A DNA stretch of 64,000 bases from Bradyrhizobium sp. SSBR45G. GTDB lineage: Bacteria; Pseudomonadota; Alphaproteobacteria; Rhizobiales; Xanthobacteraceae. The stretch is taken from the NCBI RefSeq assembly GCF_030159255.1, contig NZ_BSCT01000018.1, positions 89,425-153,424 of the forward strand, given 5' to 3'. Below the pieces are notes generated by a model that was given only the letters and a program-made list of their open reading frames with translations, searched no databases and had not been told where the DNA came from. Every line of letters starts with the position of its first letter. Within the stretch, counting starts at the first letter, position 1. This document shows positions 45,527-54,422 of the stretch, in pieces. The position numbers and the translations under genes were made by a program.

Positions 45527-46702
45527 ATGCTCAAAACCGCGCCCCCGATCGAGACCACCACGCCGGCGCCGCTCGGCGGGGCCGTGCCGCCGACGCGGCA
45601 TCGTTTCCGGCCGTCGCCGCTCAACCAGCGCCGCTGGCAGAACTTCAAGGCCAACCGTCGCGGCTACTGGTCGCTGTGGCTGTTCCTGTTCCTGTTCATC
45701 GTGTCGATGTTCGCCGAGCTGATCGCCAACGACCGGCCGTTCCTGATCAAGTTCGACGGCCATCTGTACTGGCCGGCCTTCGTGACCTATCCGGAGACCG
45801 CGTTCGGCGGCGACTTCGAGACCGCCGCCGACTATCGCGATCCGTATTTGCAGAAGCTGATCGCGGACAAGGGCGGCACGGTGATCTGGCCGCTGGTCCG
45901 CTATTCCTACGCCACGCACAATCTCGACCTGCCGACGCCGGCGCCGTCGAAGCCGACCTGGATGCTGACGGAGGAGCAGTGCAAGCCGGTGGTCGAGAAG
46001 AAGGGCCTGAAGAGCTGCAGGGATCTCGAATACAACTGGCTCGGCACCGATGACCAGGGCCGCGACGTCGTCGCGCGCCTGATCTACGGCTTTCGCATCT
46101 CGGTGCTGTTCGGCCTGTCGCTGACATTCTTCTCCTCGATCATCGGCATCGCCGCGGGCGGCGTGCAGGGCTATTTCGGCGGCTGGGTCGACCTCCTGTT
46201 CCAGCGCTTCATCGAGATCTGGAACGCGATCCCCTATCTCTATCTGCTGCTGATCCTCTCGGCCGTGCTGGTGCCCGGCTTCTTCACCTTGCTCGGGATC
46301 ATGCTGCTGTTCTCCTGGGTGTCGCTGGTCGGCCTCGTGCGCGCCGAATTTCTGCGCGGCCGCAATTTCGAGTACATCCAGGCGGCGCGCGCGCTCGGCG
46401 TCTCCAATGTCGTGATCATGTGGCGACATCTGTTGCCGAACGCCATGGTCGCCACCATGACGTTCCTGCCCTTCATCGTGTCGAGCTCGGTGATGACCTT
46501 GACCGCGCTCGACTTCCTCGGCTTCGGCCTGCCGCCGGGCTCGCCGTCGCTCGGCGAGATGCTGTCGCAGGCGAAGGCGAACGTGCAGGCGCCGTGGCTC
46601 GGCCTCACCGGCTTCTTCTCGGTCGCGATCATGCTGTCGCTGCTGATCTTTATCGGCGAGGCCGTGCGCGACGCGTTCGATCCGCGCAAGACGTTCAGGT
46701 GA
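45527..46702 (+). CDS. yejE: Oligopeptide/microcin C ABC transporter permease YejE
   Basis: A 391-residue inner-membrane permease, partner of YejB. The N terminus is followed by a transmembrane segment (YWSLWLFLFLFIVSMFAELI). The long periplasmic insertion contains the family-typical NDRPFLIKFDGHLYWPAFVT and YPETAFGGDF. The EAA loop is ARALGVSNVVIMWRHLLPNA. The start ATG follows GGGAGGTTTGACG. It ends in the usual IGEAVRDAFDPRKTFR. It is separated from the ATPase gene by five bases. Confidence 0.93.
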   Translation: MLKTAPPIETTTPAPLGGAVPPTRHRFRPSPLNQRRWQNFKANRRGYWSLWLFLFLFIVSMFAELIANDRPFLIKFDGHLYWPAFVTYPETAFGGDFETAADYRDPYLQKLIADKGGTVIWPLVRYSYATHNLDLPTPAPSKPTWMLTEEQCKPVVEKKGLKSCRDLEYNWLGTDDQGRDVVARLIYGFRISVLFGLSLTFFSSIIGIAAGGVQGYFGGWVDLLFQRFIEIWNAIPYLYLLLILSAVLVPGFFTLLGIMLLFSWVSLVGLVRAEFLRGRNFEYIQAARALGVSNVVIMWRHLLPNAMVATMTFLPFIVSSSVMTLTALDFLGFGLPPGSPSLGEMLSQAKANVQAPWLGLTGFFSVAIMLSLLIFIGEAVRDAFDPRKTFR

Positions 46703-46707
46703 GCGCC

Positions 46708-48345
46708 ATGGATGCGATGACCCAACCGCTTTTGTCGGTCAGCGATCTCTCGGTGGCGTTCCACCAGGGCGGCCGCATGTCGACCGCGGTCGACCACGTC
46801 TCGTTCGACATCAAGCGCGGCGAATGCGTCGCCCTCGTCGGCGAGTCCGGCTCCGGCAAGTCCGTCAGCGCGCTGTCGGTGCTGAAGCTGCTGCCCTATC
46901 CGGTCGCCTCGCATCCCTCGGGCAGCATCCGTTTCAAGGGCCGCGATCTGCTGCCGCTGTCCGAAGGCGAGATGCGCGAGCTGCGCGGCAGCGACATCTC
47001 GATCATCTTCCAGGAGCCGATGACCTCGCTCAATCCGCTGCACACGATCGGGCGGCAGATCAGCGAGATCCTGCATCTGCATCGGCCGATCTCGAACAGC
47101 GCGGCGCGGACGCGCGTGCTCGAGCTGCTCACCCAGGTCGGCATCCCCGAGCCTGAGACCCGGCTCGGCAGCTATCCGCATCAGCTCTCCGGCGGCCAGC
47201 GCCAGCGCGTCATGATCGCGATGGCGCTCGCCAACGAGCCGGATCTTCTGATCGCCGACGAGCCGACCACCGCGCTCGACGTCACCGTGCAGGCGCAGAT
47301 CCTGGCGCTGCTCGCCGACATCCGCGCGCGGCTCGGCATGAGCCTTCTGTTCATCACCCATGATCTCGGCATCGTCCGCCGCATCGCCGATCGCGTCTGC
47401 GTCATGAACGGCGGCAAGATCGTCGAGCAGGGCCCGGTCGAGCAGGTGTTCACCGCGCCCGCGCATCCCTACACCAAGGCGCTGCTCGCGGCCGAGCCGA
47501 AGCCGGATCCGGCACCGCCGCGGCCGGATGAGCCGGTGGTGATGCAGGCGAACGACCTGAAGGTCTGGTTTCCGATCAAGCGCGGCCTGTTCCGCTCCAC
47601 CGTCGGCCACATCAAGGCGGTCGACGGCGTCAGCATCGCCGTGCGCAAGGGCGAGACGCTCGGCGTCGTCGGCGAGTCCGGCTCCGGCAAGACCACGCTC
47701 GGCCTGGCGCTGCTGCGGCTGATCTCCTCGGATGGCCCGATCGTGTTTCTCGGCAAGGAGATCCAGGGCCTGTCCTTCAAGGACGTCCGGCCGTTCCGCC
47801 GCGACATGCAGATCGTGTTTCAGGACCCGTTCGGATCCTTGAGCCCGCGCATGTCGGTCGGCGACATCATCGCCGAGGGGATCAGCGTGCATCAGCCCAA
47901 GCTGAGCGAGGAGGACCGGGAGGCCAAGGTCGTCAAGGCGCTCAAGGAGGTCGGCCTCGATCCGGAGACGCGCTTCCGCTATCCGCACGAATTCTCCGGC
48001 GGCCAGCGCCAGCGCATCTCGGTCGCGCGCGCCGTCGTGCTCGAACCCAGCTTCGTCGTGCTCGACGAACCGACGTCCGCGCTCGACATGCTGTTCCAGG
48101 CGCAGATGGTCGCCCTGCTGCGCGATCTGCAGCGCAAGCTCGATCTCACCTACATGTTCATCTCGCACGATCTGCGCGTGGTCGCCTCCCTGGCGAGCCA
48201 CCTGATCGTGATGCGTCATGGCAAGGTGGTGGAGGAAGGACCCGCCGCGCAACTGTTCAAGGCGCCAAAGACCGACTACACCCGCGCCCTGTTCGCAGCA
48301 GCCTTCCACAACGAGGCCGCGGGGAATGGTCCGGCGGCGAGCTGA
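46708..48345 (+). CDS. yejF: ABC transporter ATP-binding protein YejF (two fused ATPase domains)
   Basis: A 545-residue protein with two complete nucleotide-binding domains. Domain one has Walker A GESGSGKS (about residue 48), signature LSGGQRQR and Walker B LLIADEPTTALD. Domain two has GESGSGKT (about 327), FSGGQRQR and FVVLDEPTSALD. Each keeps its Q-loop (FQEP, FQDP) and H-loop (ITHD, ISHD). It energises the YejBE permease. ATG at 46708 follows AGGTGAG; another ATG three codons on is possible. Last gene of the five-gene operon with two binding proteins; downstream is a long non-coding repeat region. Confidence 0.94.
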   Translation: MDAMTQPLLSVSDLSVAFHQGGRMSTAVDHVSFDIKRGECVALVGESGSGKSVSALSVLKLLPYPVASHPSGSIRFKGRDLLPLSEGEMRELRGSDISIIFQEPMTSLNPLHTIGRQISEILHLHRPISNSAARTRVLELLTQVGIPEPETRLGSYPHQLSGGQRQRVMIAMALANEPDLLIADEPTTALDVTVQAQILALLADIRARLGMSLLFITHDLGIVRRIADRVCVMNGGKIVEQGPVEQVFTAPAHPYTKALLAAEPKPDPAPPRPDEPVVMQANDLKVWFPIKRGLFRSTVGHIKAVDGVSIAVRKGETLGVVGESGSGKTTLGLALLRLISSDGPIVFLGKEIQGLSFKDVRPFRRDMQIVFQDPFGSLSPRMSVGDIIAEGISVHQPKLSEEDREAKVVKALKEVGLDPETRFRYPHEFSGGQRQRISVARAVVLEPSFVVLDEPTSALDMLFQAQMVALLRDLQRKLDLTYMFISHDLRVVASLASHLIVMRHGKVVEEGPAAQLFKAPKTDYTRALFAAAFHNEAAGNGPAAS

Positions 48346-48624
48346 GCCGACGGAGCCAATCGGACGACGTGACCTCAGTGCCATCCTTGATAGTTGCATT
48401 CGAACTCCCACCGCAGTGACGGTGCGCTCCCTCTCGCCGTTCCTGCGGGGGCGCAACGAGCCCATGACGCGTTCGACCAGGTCTTCCCATCCAACACGAA
48501 CGCGCTCGTCGGTTACACATTCAAAGTTCACGGCTTCAGACAACCCGGCAGACGCGCCGCCGCCTTCTCGCGACGCGATGCGCCCGAGTGATCCGGCAGG
48601 TCCGCCCTCGAATTCATCAGGAGG

Positions 48625-48728
48625 GCGCAGGGAAGGCCGGGAGCTCGCCGCCCCCATGGCCCCCGTGCGAATGAAAAGCACGGGGCAGGAACCACAGGTT
48701 CGGCAGGACATCCCGGCCTTCCCTGCGC
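48625..48728. repeat. Large inverted repeat with nested hairpin (possible structured RNA)
   Basis: GCGCAGGGAAGGCCGGGA (48625-48642) pairs perfectly with 48711-48728 (18 bp, no mismatch). Inside the 68-base loop is a second perfect hairpin, CCCCGTGC (48661-48668) with GCACGGGG (48678-48685), and a small AACCACAGGTT element. The transcript would form a long stem topped by a compact multi-hairpin head. It lies about 280 bases downstream of the yejF stop. Confidence 0.75.
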
Positions 48729-49375
48729 GATGGGCTTCCGCCTTATACGCGCTCTCCCCGGGGACCGGCTGTCTTGCCCCCGTCGCCTGCGGATCATCGC
48801 CGCCGGCTTGGCATCAGCGTCGGGATGCCAGGACCACACGATTTCGGCGTCCGCCGCCTGCCGTTCGTCGGTGTGAGACACACTGCGGCAGATGGCGTCC
48901 ATCGCTCCCCGCGTCCAACGTTCGTGACGATCGCGATTGCGCCCCTCCAGGGGACACGGGATGCGGCATCTATGCACGAATTCCGAAAAAGCGAAAGTGA
49001 AATATTTTTGCGCCTGGGACTGGACAGGGCAAATCAACCTGATGCGGCTCAGGAATTCGGTTTTTCGGCGTAGGTGAATTTCGGTGCCCGAGTGGTCGAG
49101 CGTGGCGCGCTAAACCGGCCAGCACGCAGATCGAAGCCCGATTTGCCCGACGGGCTTAGCCCGCAGCGCAACGTCATCCGCGCTGTCAGCCACGTTCTCA
49201 GCTGTCGTCCTCCGCGAACGCGGGGACCCATACCGCGTGATGTCTCGGTGATCCCCGGTGCTCGATGTCGCGTCCAACAACGGCTCCGAGTGATCATCAG
49301 AACGATTCCATTTGACGAGATAGGTAATCGCGGCGAGAGCGCCTGCCCGAGAACGCCTGCCAATGGAGTGACTCC

Positions 49376-49459
49376 GTCATGCCCGGGCTTGTCCCGGGCA
49401 TCCACGCCCCTCCCAGGAGGCCGAACGACGTGGATGGCCGGGACAAGCCCGGCCATGAC
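49376..49459. repeat. GTCATGCCCGGGCTTGTCCC palindromic repeat, copy 1
   Basis: The left end GTCATGCCCGGGCTTGTCCC pairs with the right end GGGACAAGCCCGGCCATGAC; CATCCACG and CGTGGATG also pair. A second copy lies at 59329-59410. Confidence 0.88.
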
Positions 49460-49693
49460 GATGTGGAAGCAGATGGGCGCAGAGCTCCGATCGTCATATG
49501 CGATCGTCCTGCTGTGGTTATGAGCCCCGACGTCGCGGGGACGACGTCGAATATGACGCCCCCTCCCCCGTGTCTTCCGCGCCACGGCCGCGGCGAATGA
49601 CAAACCGCCACAGACCCCCGGCACGCCTGCAGCGTGGACTTCTCTCCCGGAAGCGGCTGAAATGGCCGCGGGGCTCCGGGTGGTTTTCAATTC

Positions 49694-50827
49694 ATGTCGT
49701 TGCAGTTCAGGCTTGCGTCCCGAAACCTGTTCCATGACAGGCTGCGCTTCATCGCCACCATCATCGGCATCATCTTCTCGATGGTGCTGGTGACCGTGCA
49801 GATGGGCCTCTATGTCGGCTTCCGCCGCATGGTCACCACCATGATCGACAACGCGCCGGCCGAGTTGTGGATCATGCCGGTCGGCACCAAATGCTTCGAG
49901 GATCCCTCGCTGCTCGACGAGCGGCAGCGGTTCCGGGCGCTGGCGGTTCCCGGCGTGGCCGAGGCGACGCCGCTGGTGATCGGCTACGCGCAATGGCGGC
50001 TGCCGCAGGGCACCACGACGCCGGTGTTCGTGGTTGGCTCGGAGCTGCGCGGGCTGGGCCTGCATCCCTGGAACGTGGTGGAGGGCCGGCTCGACGACCT
50101 CTCGGTGCCCGGCGCGGTCGCGATCGACCAGACCTATTTCGAGCGGCTCGGCATCACCGGCGTCGAGCAGGCCGCCGAGTTGCGCGACCGCAAGATCCAG
50201 GTGATGGCGGTCACCAAGGGCATCCGCTCCTTCACCACGACGCCCTACGTGTTCACCGACGTCGAGCGCGCGCGCAGCTTCACCGGCATCGCGCCGAACA
50301 AGGCGTCCTATCTGCTGGTGAAGCTTTCGCCCGGGGCCGATCTCGGCACCGTGCAGCAGGCGATGCGCGACAATCTGGCCAATGTCGAGGTGCTGACGGC
50401 GGCCGAGTTCGCCGGCCGCAGCCGGTCGTTCTGGCTATTCGGCACCGGCGCGGGCGCGGCGCTGTTCGCGGGCGCCCTGCTCGGCCTCATCGTCGGCACC
50501 GTGATCGTGGCGCAGACGCTGTATTCGAGCACCAAGGATCACATCAACGAATTCGCGACCCTGCGCGCGATCGGCTCGTCCAGCCGCTACATCTACACGG
50601 TCATCATCTGGCAGGCGGTGCTCAGCGCCGTCGTCGGCTTTGCCGGCGCAGCGGGGATCGGCAAGGTCGTGGCGGCGGCGACCGCGGAATCGGCGCTGCC
50701 CGTAATCATGACACCGCCGCTGACGGTGGCGCTGTTCGCCTTGACGCTGACGATGTGCATCGGCTCGGCGATCGCGGCGATCGTCAAGGTGATGCGCATC
50801 GATCCGGCCATGGTGTTCTCGCGATGA
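49694..50827 (+). CDS. ABC exporter permease, DevC/MacB type
   Basis: A 377-residue permease of the FtsX/MacB fold. One transmembrane segment lies near the N terminus (FIATIIGIIFSMVLVTVQMG), then a long periplasmic MacB-like core domain of about 200 residues, then three C-terminal segments (AALFAGALLGLIVGTVIVAQ; WQAVLSAVVGFAGAAGIGKV; VALFALTLTMCIGSAIAAIV). The motif HINEFATLRAIGSSS is typical of DevC. With the ATPase and HlyD-like protein encoded next, it forms a DevBCA-type efflux pump that needs a TolC-like outer-membrane channel encoded elsewhere. Stop and next start overlap as ATGA. Confidence 0.92.
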   Translation: MSLQFRLASRNLFHDRLRFIATIIGIIFSMVLVTVQMGLYVGFRRMVTTMIDNAPAELWIMPVGTKCFEDPSLLDERQRFRALAVPGVAEATPLVIGYAQWRLPQGTTTPVFVVGSELRGLGLHPWNVVEGRLDDLSVPGAVAIDQTYFERLGITGVEQAAELRDRKIQVMAVTKGIRSFTTTPYVFTDVERARSFTGIAPNKASYLLVKLSPGADLGTVQQAMRDNLANVEVLTAAEFAGRSRSFWLFGTGAGAALFAGALLGLIVGTVIVAQTLYSSTKDHINEFATLRAIGSSSRYIYTVIIWQAVLSAVVGFAGAAGIGKVVAAATAESALPVIMTPPLTVALFALTLTMCIGSAIAAIVKVMRIDPAMVFSR

Positions 50828-51543
50828 CCGACATCGTGCTCGAGGCCACTGATCTGGTGCATCACCTTGGCCAGGGGGCCGGACGGGTGCAGGCGCTGAA
50901 GGGCGTGAGCCTGTCGCTCAAGGGTGGGGAGCTGGTGCTGCTGATGGGCCCCTCCGGCAGCGGCAAGACGACGCTGCTGTCGATCCTCGGCTGCCTGATG
51001 ACGCCGGATGCGGGCACGGTGCAGGTTGGCGGCAAGCCGGTGGCCGGGCTCGACCCTGAGGCATTGGCGCAGCTGCGGCGCGAGCGCATCGGCTTCATCT
51101 TCCAGTCCTATCATCTGTTCCCGACGCTCAATGCCCAGGACAATGTGCGGCTCGCGCTCGATGTGCGCGGCGAGCGCGCGCGGACGGCGAAGACCGCGGC
51201 GCGCGAGGTGCTGGCCACCGTCGGCCTCGGCCACAAGGGCAAGTCGTATCCGCGCGAGCTCTCGGGCGGCGAGCAGCAGCGTGTCGCGATCGCCCGCGCC
51301 ATCGTGGGAAAGACCCAGGTCATCCTTGCCGACGAGCCGACTGGTGCGCTCGACACCGCCAATGGCCAGGCGGTGATGACGCTGCTCGCCGAGATCGCCA
51401 AGGATCCATCGCGCGCCGTGCTGGTCGTGACGCATGATCCGCGCATCCTGCCGTTCGCCGATCGCATCATTCACATCGAGGACGGCCGCATCATCAGCGA
51501 CGAGAGCGGCAGCGGCACAATGAAGAAGGTCTCGCAGGCATGA
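50824..51543 (+). CDS. ABC exporter ATP-binding protein, DevA/LolD-like
   Basis: A 239-residue ATPase with Walker A GPSGSGKT, Q-loop FQSYHLFP, signature LSGGEQQR, Walker B VILADEPTGALD and the H-loop THDPR. The family (MacB/LolD/DevA) powers mechanotransmission-type export rather than import. Both ends overlap neighbours by ATGA, so the three-gene unit is tightly coupled. The substrate cannot be inferred from the ATPase. Confidence 0.94.
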   Translation: MTDIVLEATDLVHHLGQGAGRVQALKGVSLSLKGGELVLLMGPSGSGKTTLLSILGCLMTPDAGTVQVGGKPVAGLDPEALAQLRRERIGFIFQSYHLFPTLNAQDNVRLALDVRGERARTAKTAAREVLATVGLGHKGKSYPRELSGGEQQRVAIARAIVGKTQVILADEPTGALDTANGQAVMTLLAEIAKDPSRAVLVVTHDPRILPFADRIIHIEDGRIISDESGSGTMKKVSQA

Positions 51544-52562
51544 CATCGGGGATCTCAATGCGCGCCGCAGCGCTCGGGCTTGCCGCGACGGCTGGACTGG
51601 CTCTCGCCATTGCGTCCGCGGCGATCACGCGGCCGCTGCACGCCGCCAATGCCCAGGAGGAGCGCTGGCTGGCGGTGGCGCCCGGCCGGGTCGAGCCGGT
51701 GTCCGGCCTCATGAAGCTCGGCGCGCCCGTGGTCGGGCTGATCCAGGAGGTGCTGGTGAAGCCGGGCGAGACCGTGTTCGCCGGCCAGGCGCTGGTGCGG
51801 CTCGCCGACGCCGAGGCCCGCGCGCAGCTCGCCAGCGCCGAGGCGCAGGCGGCGATGCGCAAGCGCGTGCGCAACAAGGAGTCGACGCCGTCAGGCGCCG
51901 GTCCACGGCGGCGCGCCGAGGATGGCCTGGCCGACGCGCAGGCGGCGCTGTTCGATGCACGCGCGGCGCTCGACAAGGCGGTGGCCGAGCGGCGCGCCGG
52001 GCGCGGTGCCGACAGCGATATCGAGACCGCCCGCACGCAAGCGACGGCCGCGCAGGCCAAGGTCGAGCAGCAGGCCGAGGAACTGCGGAAGGTCACCACT
52101 GATGCGCCGCTGCCGATCGGCGCCGAGGGCCAGCTCAATGTCGCCCGCAGCGAGCTGCAGGGCGCGCGCGCCACGCTCGACAAGCTCACCATCCGCGCGC
52201 CGCTCGACGGCACGGTGCTGCAGGTCAATGCGCGCGCCGGCGAGATCGCCTCGCCGCAAGGACCGCAGCCGCTGCTGCTGCTCGGCGACATGTCATCGCT
52301 GCGCGTGCGCGCCGAGCTCGACCAGCGCGACCTCGACAAGATCAAGCCCGGCCAGCAGGCCGTGGTCCGCTCCGACGCCTTCCGCGGCCGCGACATCGCC
52401 GGCAAGGTCGCCTCCGTCGCGCCCCTGGTCGAGAGCAGCCGTACGGCGGCCCTCAGCCAGCGCAACATGACCGATGTCGACGTCGTCGAGGTGCTGGTCG
52501 ATCTGGCCGAGCCGGGCCCGTTCGCGGTCGGCATGAAGGTCGATGTGTATTTCAGGCCGTGA
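51540..52562 (+). CDS. HlyD-family periplasmic adaptor, DevB-like
   Basis: A 340-residue membrane-fusion protein. One N-terminal anchor (AAALGLAATAGLALAIASAA), the first lipoyl half (GRVEPVSGLMKLGAPVVGLI and QEVLVKPGETVFAGQALVRL), a long helical hairpin rich in Ala, Arg, Glu and Gln (about 90-185), the second lipoyl half (LTIRAPLDGTVLQVNARAGE) and a beta-barrel (LRVRAELDQRDLDKIKPGQQ) are visible in order. It bridges the inner-membrane pump and an outer-membrane TolC channel. Start overlaps the ATPase stop. No terminator found; an inverted repeat follows 105 bases on. Confidence 0.92.
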   Translation: MTSGISMRAAALGLAATAGLALAIASAAITRPLHAANAQEERWLAVAPGRVEPVSGLMKLGAPVVGLIQEVLVKPGETVFAGQALVRLADAEARAQLASAEAQAAMRKRVRNKESTPSGAGPRRRAEDGLADAQAALFDARAALDKAVAERRAGRGADSDIETARTQATAAQAKVEQQAEELRKVTTDAPLPIGAEGQLNVARSELQGARATLDKLTIRAPLDGTVLQVNARAGEIASPQGPQPLLLLGDMSSLRVRAELDQRDLDKIKPGQQAVVRSDAFRGRDIAGKVASVAPLVESSRTAALSQRNMTDVDVVEVLVDLAEPGPFAVGMKVDVYFRP

Positions 52563-52667
52563 GGGGGCGTCGGTCAGAGATGACCCTGGCGGCACTGTCT
52601 GACGTCCGTTGGGCGACTTAGTCGAGCTGCCCATTAGAGTTCGACGTCTCGCCGCAAAAACGGTGCG

Positions 52668-52918
52668 CTCCCCTCCCCCTTGCGGGGAGGGGTCGGGGGT
52701 GGGGGGTCCACGAGTCGAGCTGCATGCGATGCGAGCTCGGGGTCGGCGAATGAGAGCAGTGAAGATTGACATCGAGCCGACGCAGCGACTGGCTGTTCTG
52801 ATCCCATGCGGATCAGCTGAAGCAGTCCTCGAGATTTTGGAGGCGCAAACAACCAAACAACGAAGTTCAGCGTGCGTGGACCCCCACCCCCGCCCCCTCC
52901 CCGCAAGGGGGAGGGGAG
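52668..52918. repeat. Inverted pair of CTCCCC(TT)GCGGGGAG repeats
   Basis: Left: CTCCCCTCCCCCTTGCGGGG followed by AGGGGTCGGGGGTGGGG at about 52668-52712. Right, inverted: CCCCCACCCCCGCCCCCTCC followed by CCGCAAGGGGGAGGGGAG at about 52876-52918. The arms are 165 bases apart and each is itself palindromic. The rest of the 462-base gap 52563-53024 shows no gene I can support. A related pair lies at 56968-57132 and a damaged one at 63837. Confidence 0.85.
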
Positions 52919-53024
52919 TTCACCGTCGCCGCGGCGGTGAACGCGCCCCCAAATGCCAACTCCATGAGTGCTCGCGCCGGCCAGCGGTGAGCAACTTCGC
53001 CGGCATCTCCACGAACCAACAAAC

Positions 53025-53657
53025 TCAATCCCCGCTCGGCGGGGCCAGCGGCTGGACGATCTCCTGGAAGGCCGGCAGCGCCTCGCACCTTGCGGCGTGG
53101 GCAGCCAGCGCCGGATAGCGCTTTTCGTCGAACAGATGCGGATGCGCCTCTGAGGTGAAGCGCAGCACGCAGGCGACGGCGATGTCGGCGTGGCCGATCT
53201 GACCGCCGTACCAATAATCCGTCGTGACGCCCGCGCGCTCGGCTTCCAGCATCGCCAGCACGCCGGAGATCTGGGTCTCGCAGCGCGCGACCCACAGCGC
53301 CAGGCGGTCCTTGCGCAGCACGCGCTCGTAGATCAGGCTGACGGCCTTGTCGCCGAGGCCGGTGGCGAGCGCGATCGTGTGCAGCTGTTTCCGCCGCAGC
53401 GCTCCGCGCGGCGCCAGCATCGCGCGCTCCGGCCCGACGGTCTCGTCGAGATGATCGAGGATCGCAACCGAATCGATCAGCGCCTCGCCGTCGTCCAGCA
53501 CCAGAACCGGCACGCGCAGCAGCGGATTATACGGCGCGATCTTGTCGGCATCGCCGAAGGTCGACCACGGCTTGTGCTCGAACGGCAGACCATACAGCCG
53601 AAGCGCGATCGCGGTGCGGCGGACGAAGGGCGAGTCGTATTGGCCGATCAGGAACAT
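53025..53657 (-). CDS. Glutathione S-transferase family protein
   Basis: A 210-residue GST-like protein. The thioredoxin-fold N-terminal domain has MFLIGQYDSPFVRRTAIALR with a Ser in place of the usual Tyr/Ser catalytic region, the cis-Pro site NPLLRVPVLVLDDGEALIDS, and the helical C-terminal domain (KDRLALWVARCETQISGVLA; GQIGHADIAVACVLRF). The start MFLIGQYDS is the family norm and lies inside a longer open frame. The function is probably glutathione conjugation or peroxide handling; the substrate is unknown. Stands alone near the exporter genes. Confidence 0.9.
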   Translation of the reverse strand: MFLIGQYDSPFVRRTAIALRLYGLPFEHKPWSTFGDADKIAPYNPLLRVPVLVLDDGEALIDSVAILDHLDETVGPERAMLAPRGALRRKQLHTIALATGLGDKAVSLIYERVLRKDRLALWVARCETQISGVLAMLEAERAGVTTDYWYGGQIGHADIAVACVLRFTSEAHPHLFDEKRYPALAAHAARCEALPAFQEIVQPLAPPSGD

Positions 53658-53717
53658 GGGGCGTCCTCCTGCTCCGCGCATTGAAGCGTGGTCCGGTCCT
53701 TTTGTCAGCTACCAACT

Positions 53718-54311
53718 TCAGGCCAGCAGCGGCACATGCCGCGCGACATCGCGCGGCAGGGTGCCGTCGAGGCGCGGGTCGGGGGCGATCTCGATCTGGC
53801 GGCGGTAGGGGCGGAAGCCGGAGCGCTGGTAGAAGGCCAGCGCGCGCGGATGATCGAAGCTGCAGGTGTGGACCCAGAGCCGCGTCAGCGGCCGCGCCCA
53901 GGCGCGGCGCAGCGCATGGTTCATCAGCAACCGGCCGGCGCCGGTGCCGATCAGCTTGGAAGTAACGCCGAACAGCACGAGCTCGCACTCGTTCTTGTTG
54001 CGGAAGTCGAGCTCCAGCAGGGCCTCGTCGCCGCCGTCATGCTCGAGCGTGGTGATCTCGACGCCGTCGGCGCGAATGGTCCGGGCAAGCTCTGCGTCGC
54101 TCATCCGCGTGCGCTGCGACCACAGCCACTCCCAGCCGACCCGGGCATAGAGGTCGCGGTACCAGTCGAGGTCTGGCTGCGCGACGCGGCGCAGGGTCCA
54201 GTCGCCGGCCGGATCGGGCGGAATCACCGGCGGCGCCAGCATCTCCAGCGAGGTCACGACGGCGGCGATCTTGCCGGGCGGGATGTCGAAATAACCGTCG
54301 GGAATGGACAT
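53718..54311 (-). CDS. GNAT-family N-acetyltransferase
   Basis: A 197-residue acetyltransferase. The acetyl-CoA binding motif is LVLFGVTSKLIGTGAGRLLM (Q/RxxGxG/A form read as LIGTGAG), followed by LTRLWVHTCSFDHPRALAFY with the common Asn/Asp-x-x-x-A-x-x-x-Y and a GFRPYRRQIE strand. The N-terminal 60 residues are an extension (DGYFDIPPGKIAAVVTSLEM) seen in a subgroup of bacterial GNATs. Acceptor unknown. Divergent from the hydrolase at 54423. Confidence 0.88.
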   Translation of the reverse strand: MSIPDGYFDIPPGKIAAVVTSLEMLAPPVIPPDPAGDWTLRRVAQPDLDWYRDLYARVGWEWLWSQRTRMSDAELARTIRADGVEITTLEHDGGDEALLELDFRNKNECELVLFGVTSKLIGTGAGRLLMNHALRRAWARPLTRLWVHTCSFDHPRALAFYQRSGFRPYRRQIEIAPDPRLDGTLPRDVARHVPLLA

Positions 54312-54422
54312 TCAGAGACGGCCTGATGGAAGAGCGATCGGCAATTTGCTTACCCCGGACGTAATTGGACGCGCACAGCGGTCACGGCATGGTCGGCGCA
54401 TTCAACATCAGGAGCCATGACC

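Larger units (their letters stand above)
48346..49693. other. 1.35-kb non-coding, repeat-rich region
   Basis: No frame here has convincing coding character, signal or ribosome-binding site. Short open frames, such as one on the minus strand from 49037 to 48528 reading VWSWHPDADAK, look like the translated repeats often mis-called as hypothetical proteins in Bradyrhizobium. The segment about 48590-49130 matches my recollection of a dispersed intergenic element of this lineage; that cannot be checked here. It holds an 18-bp-stem inverted repeat (48625-48728), a palindromic repeat at 49376-49459, and degenerate GTCGTCC-type arms around 49204 and 49520-49550. No complete tRNA or insertion sequence is present. 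Confidence 0.7.

Noticed and set aside
48528..49037. Minus-strand frame of 169 codons reading VWSWHPDADAK
   Set aside because: Lies in the repeat-rich non-coding region, has no ribosome-binding site and resembles the translated repeats often mis-called as hypothetical proteins.
49082..49150. Segment resembling the 5' half of a Leu/Ser tRNA (GGTGCCCGAGTGGTCGAGC)
   Set aside because: No matching acceptor 3' strand, anticodon arm or TTC-loop follows within tRNA length, so at best a chance match or fragment.
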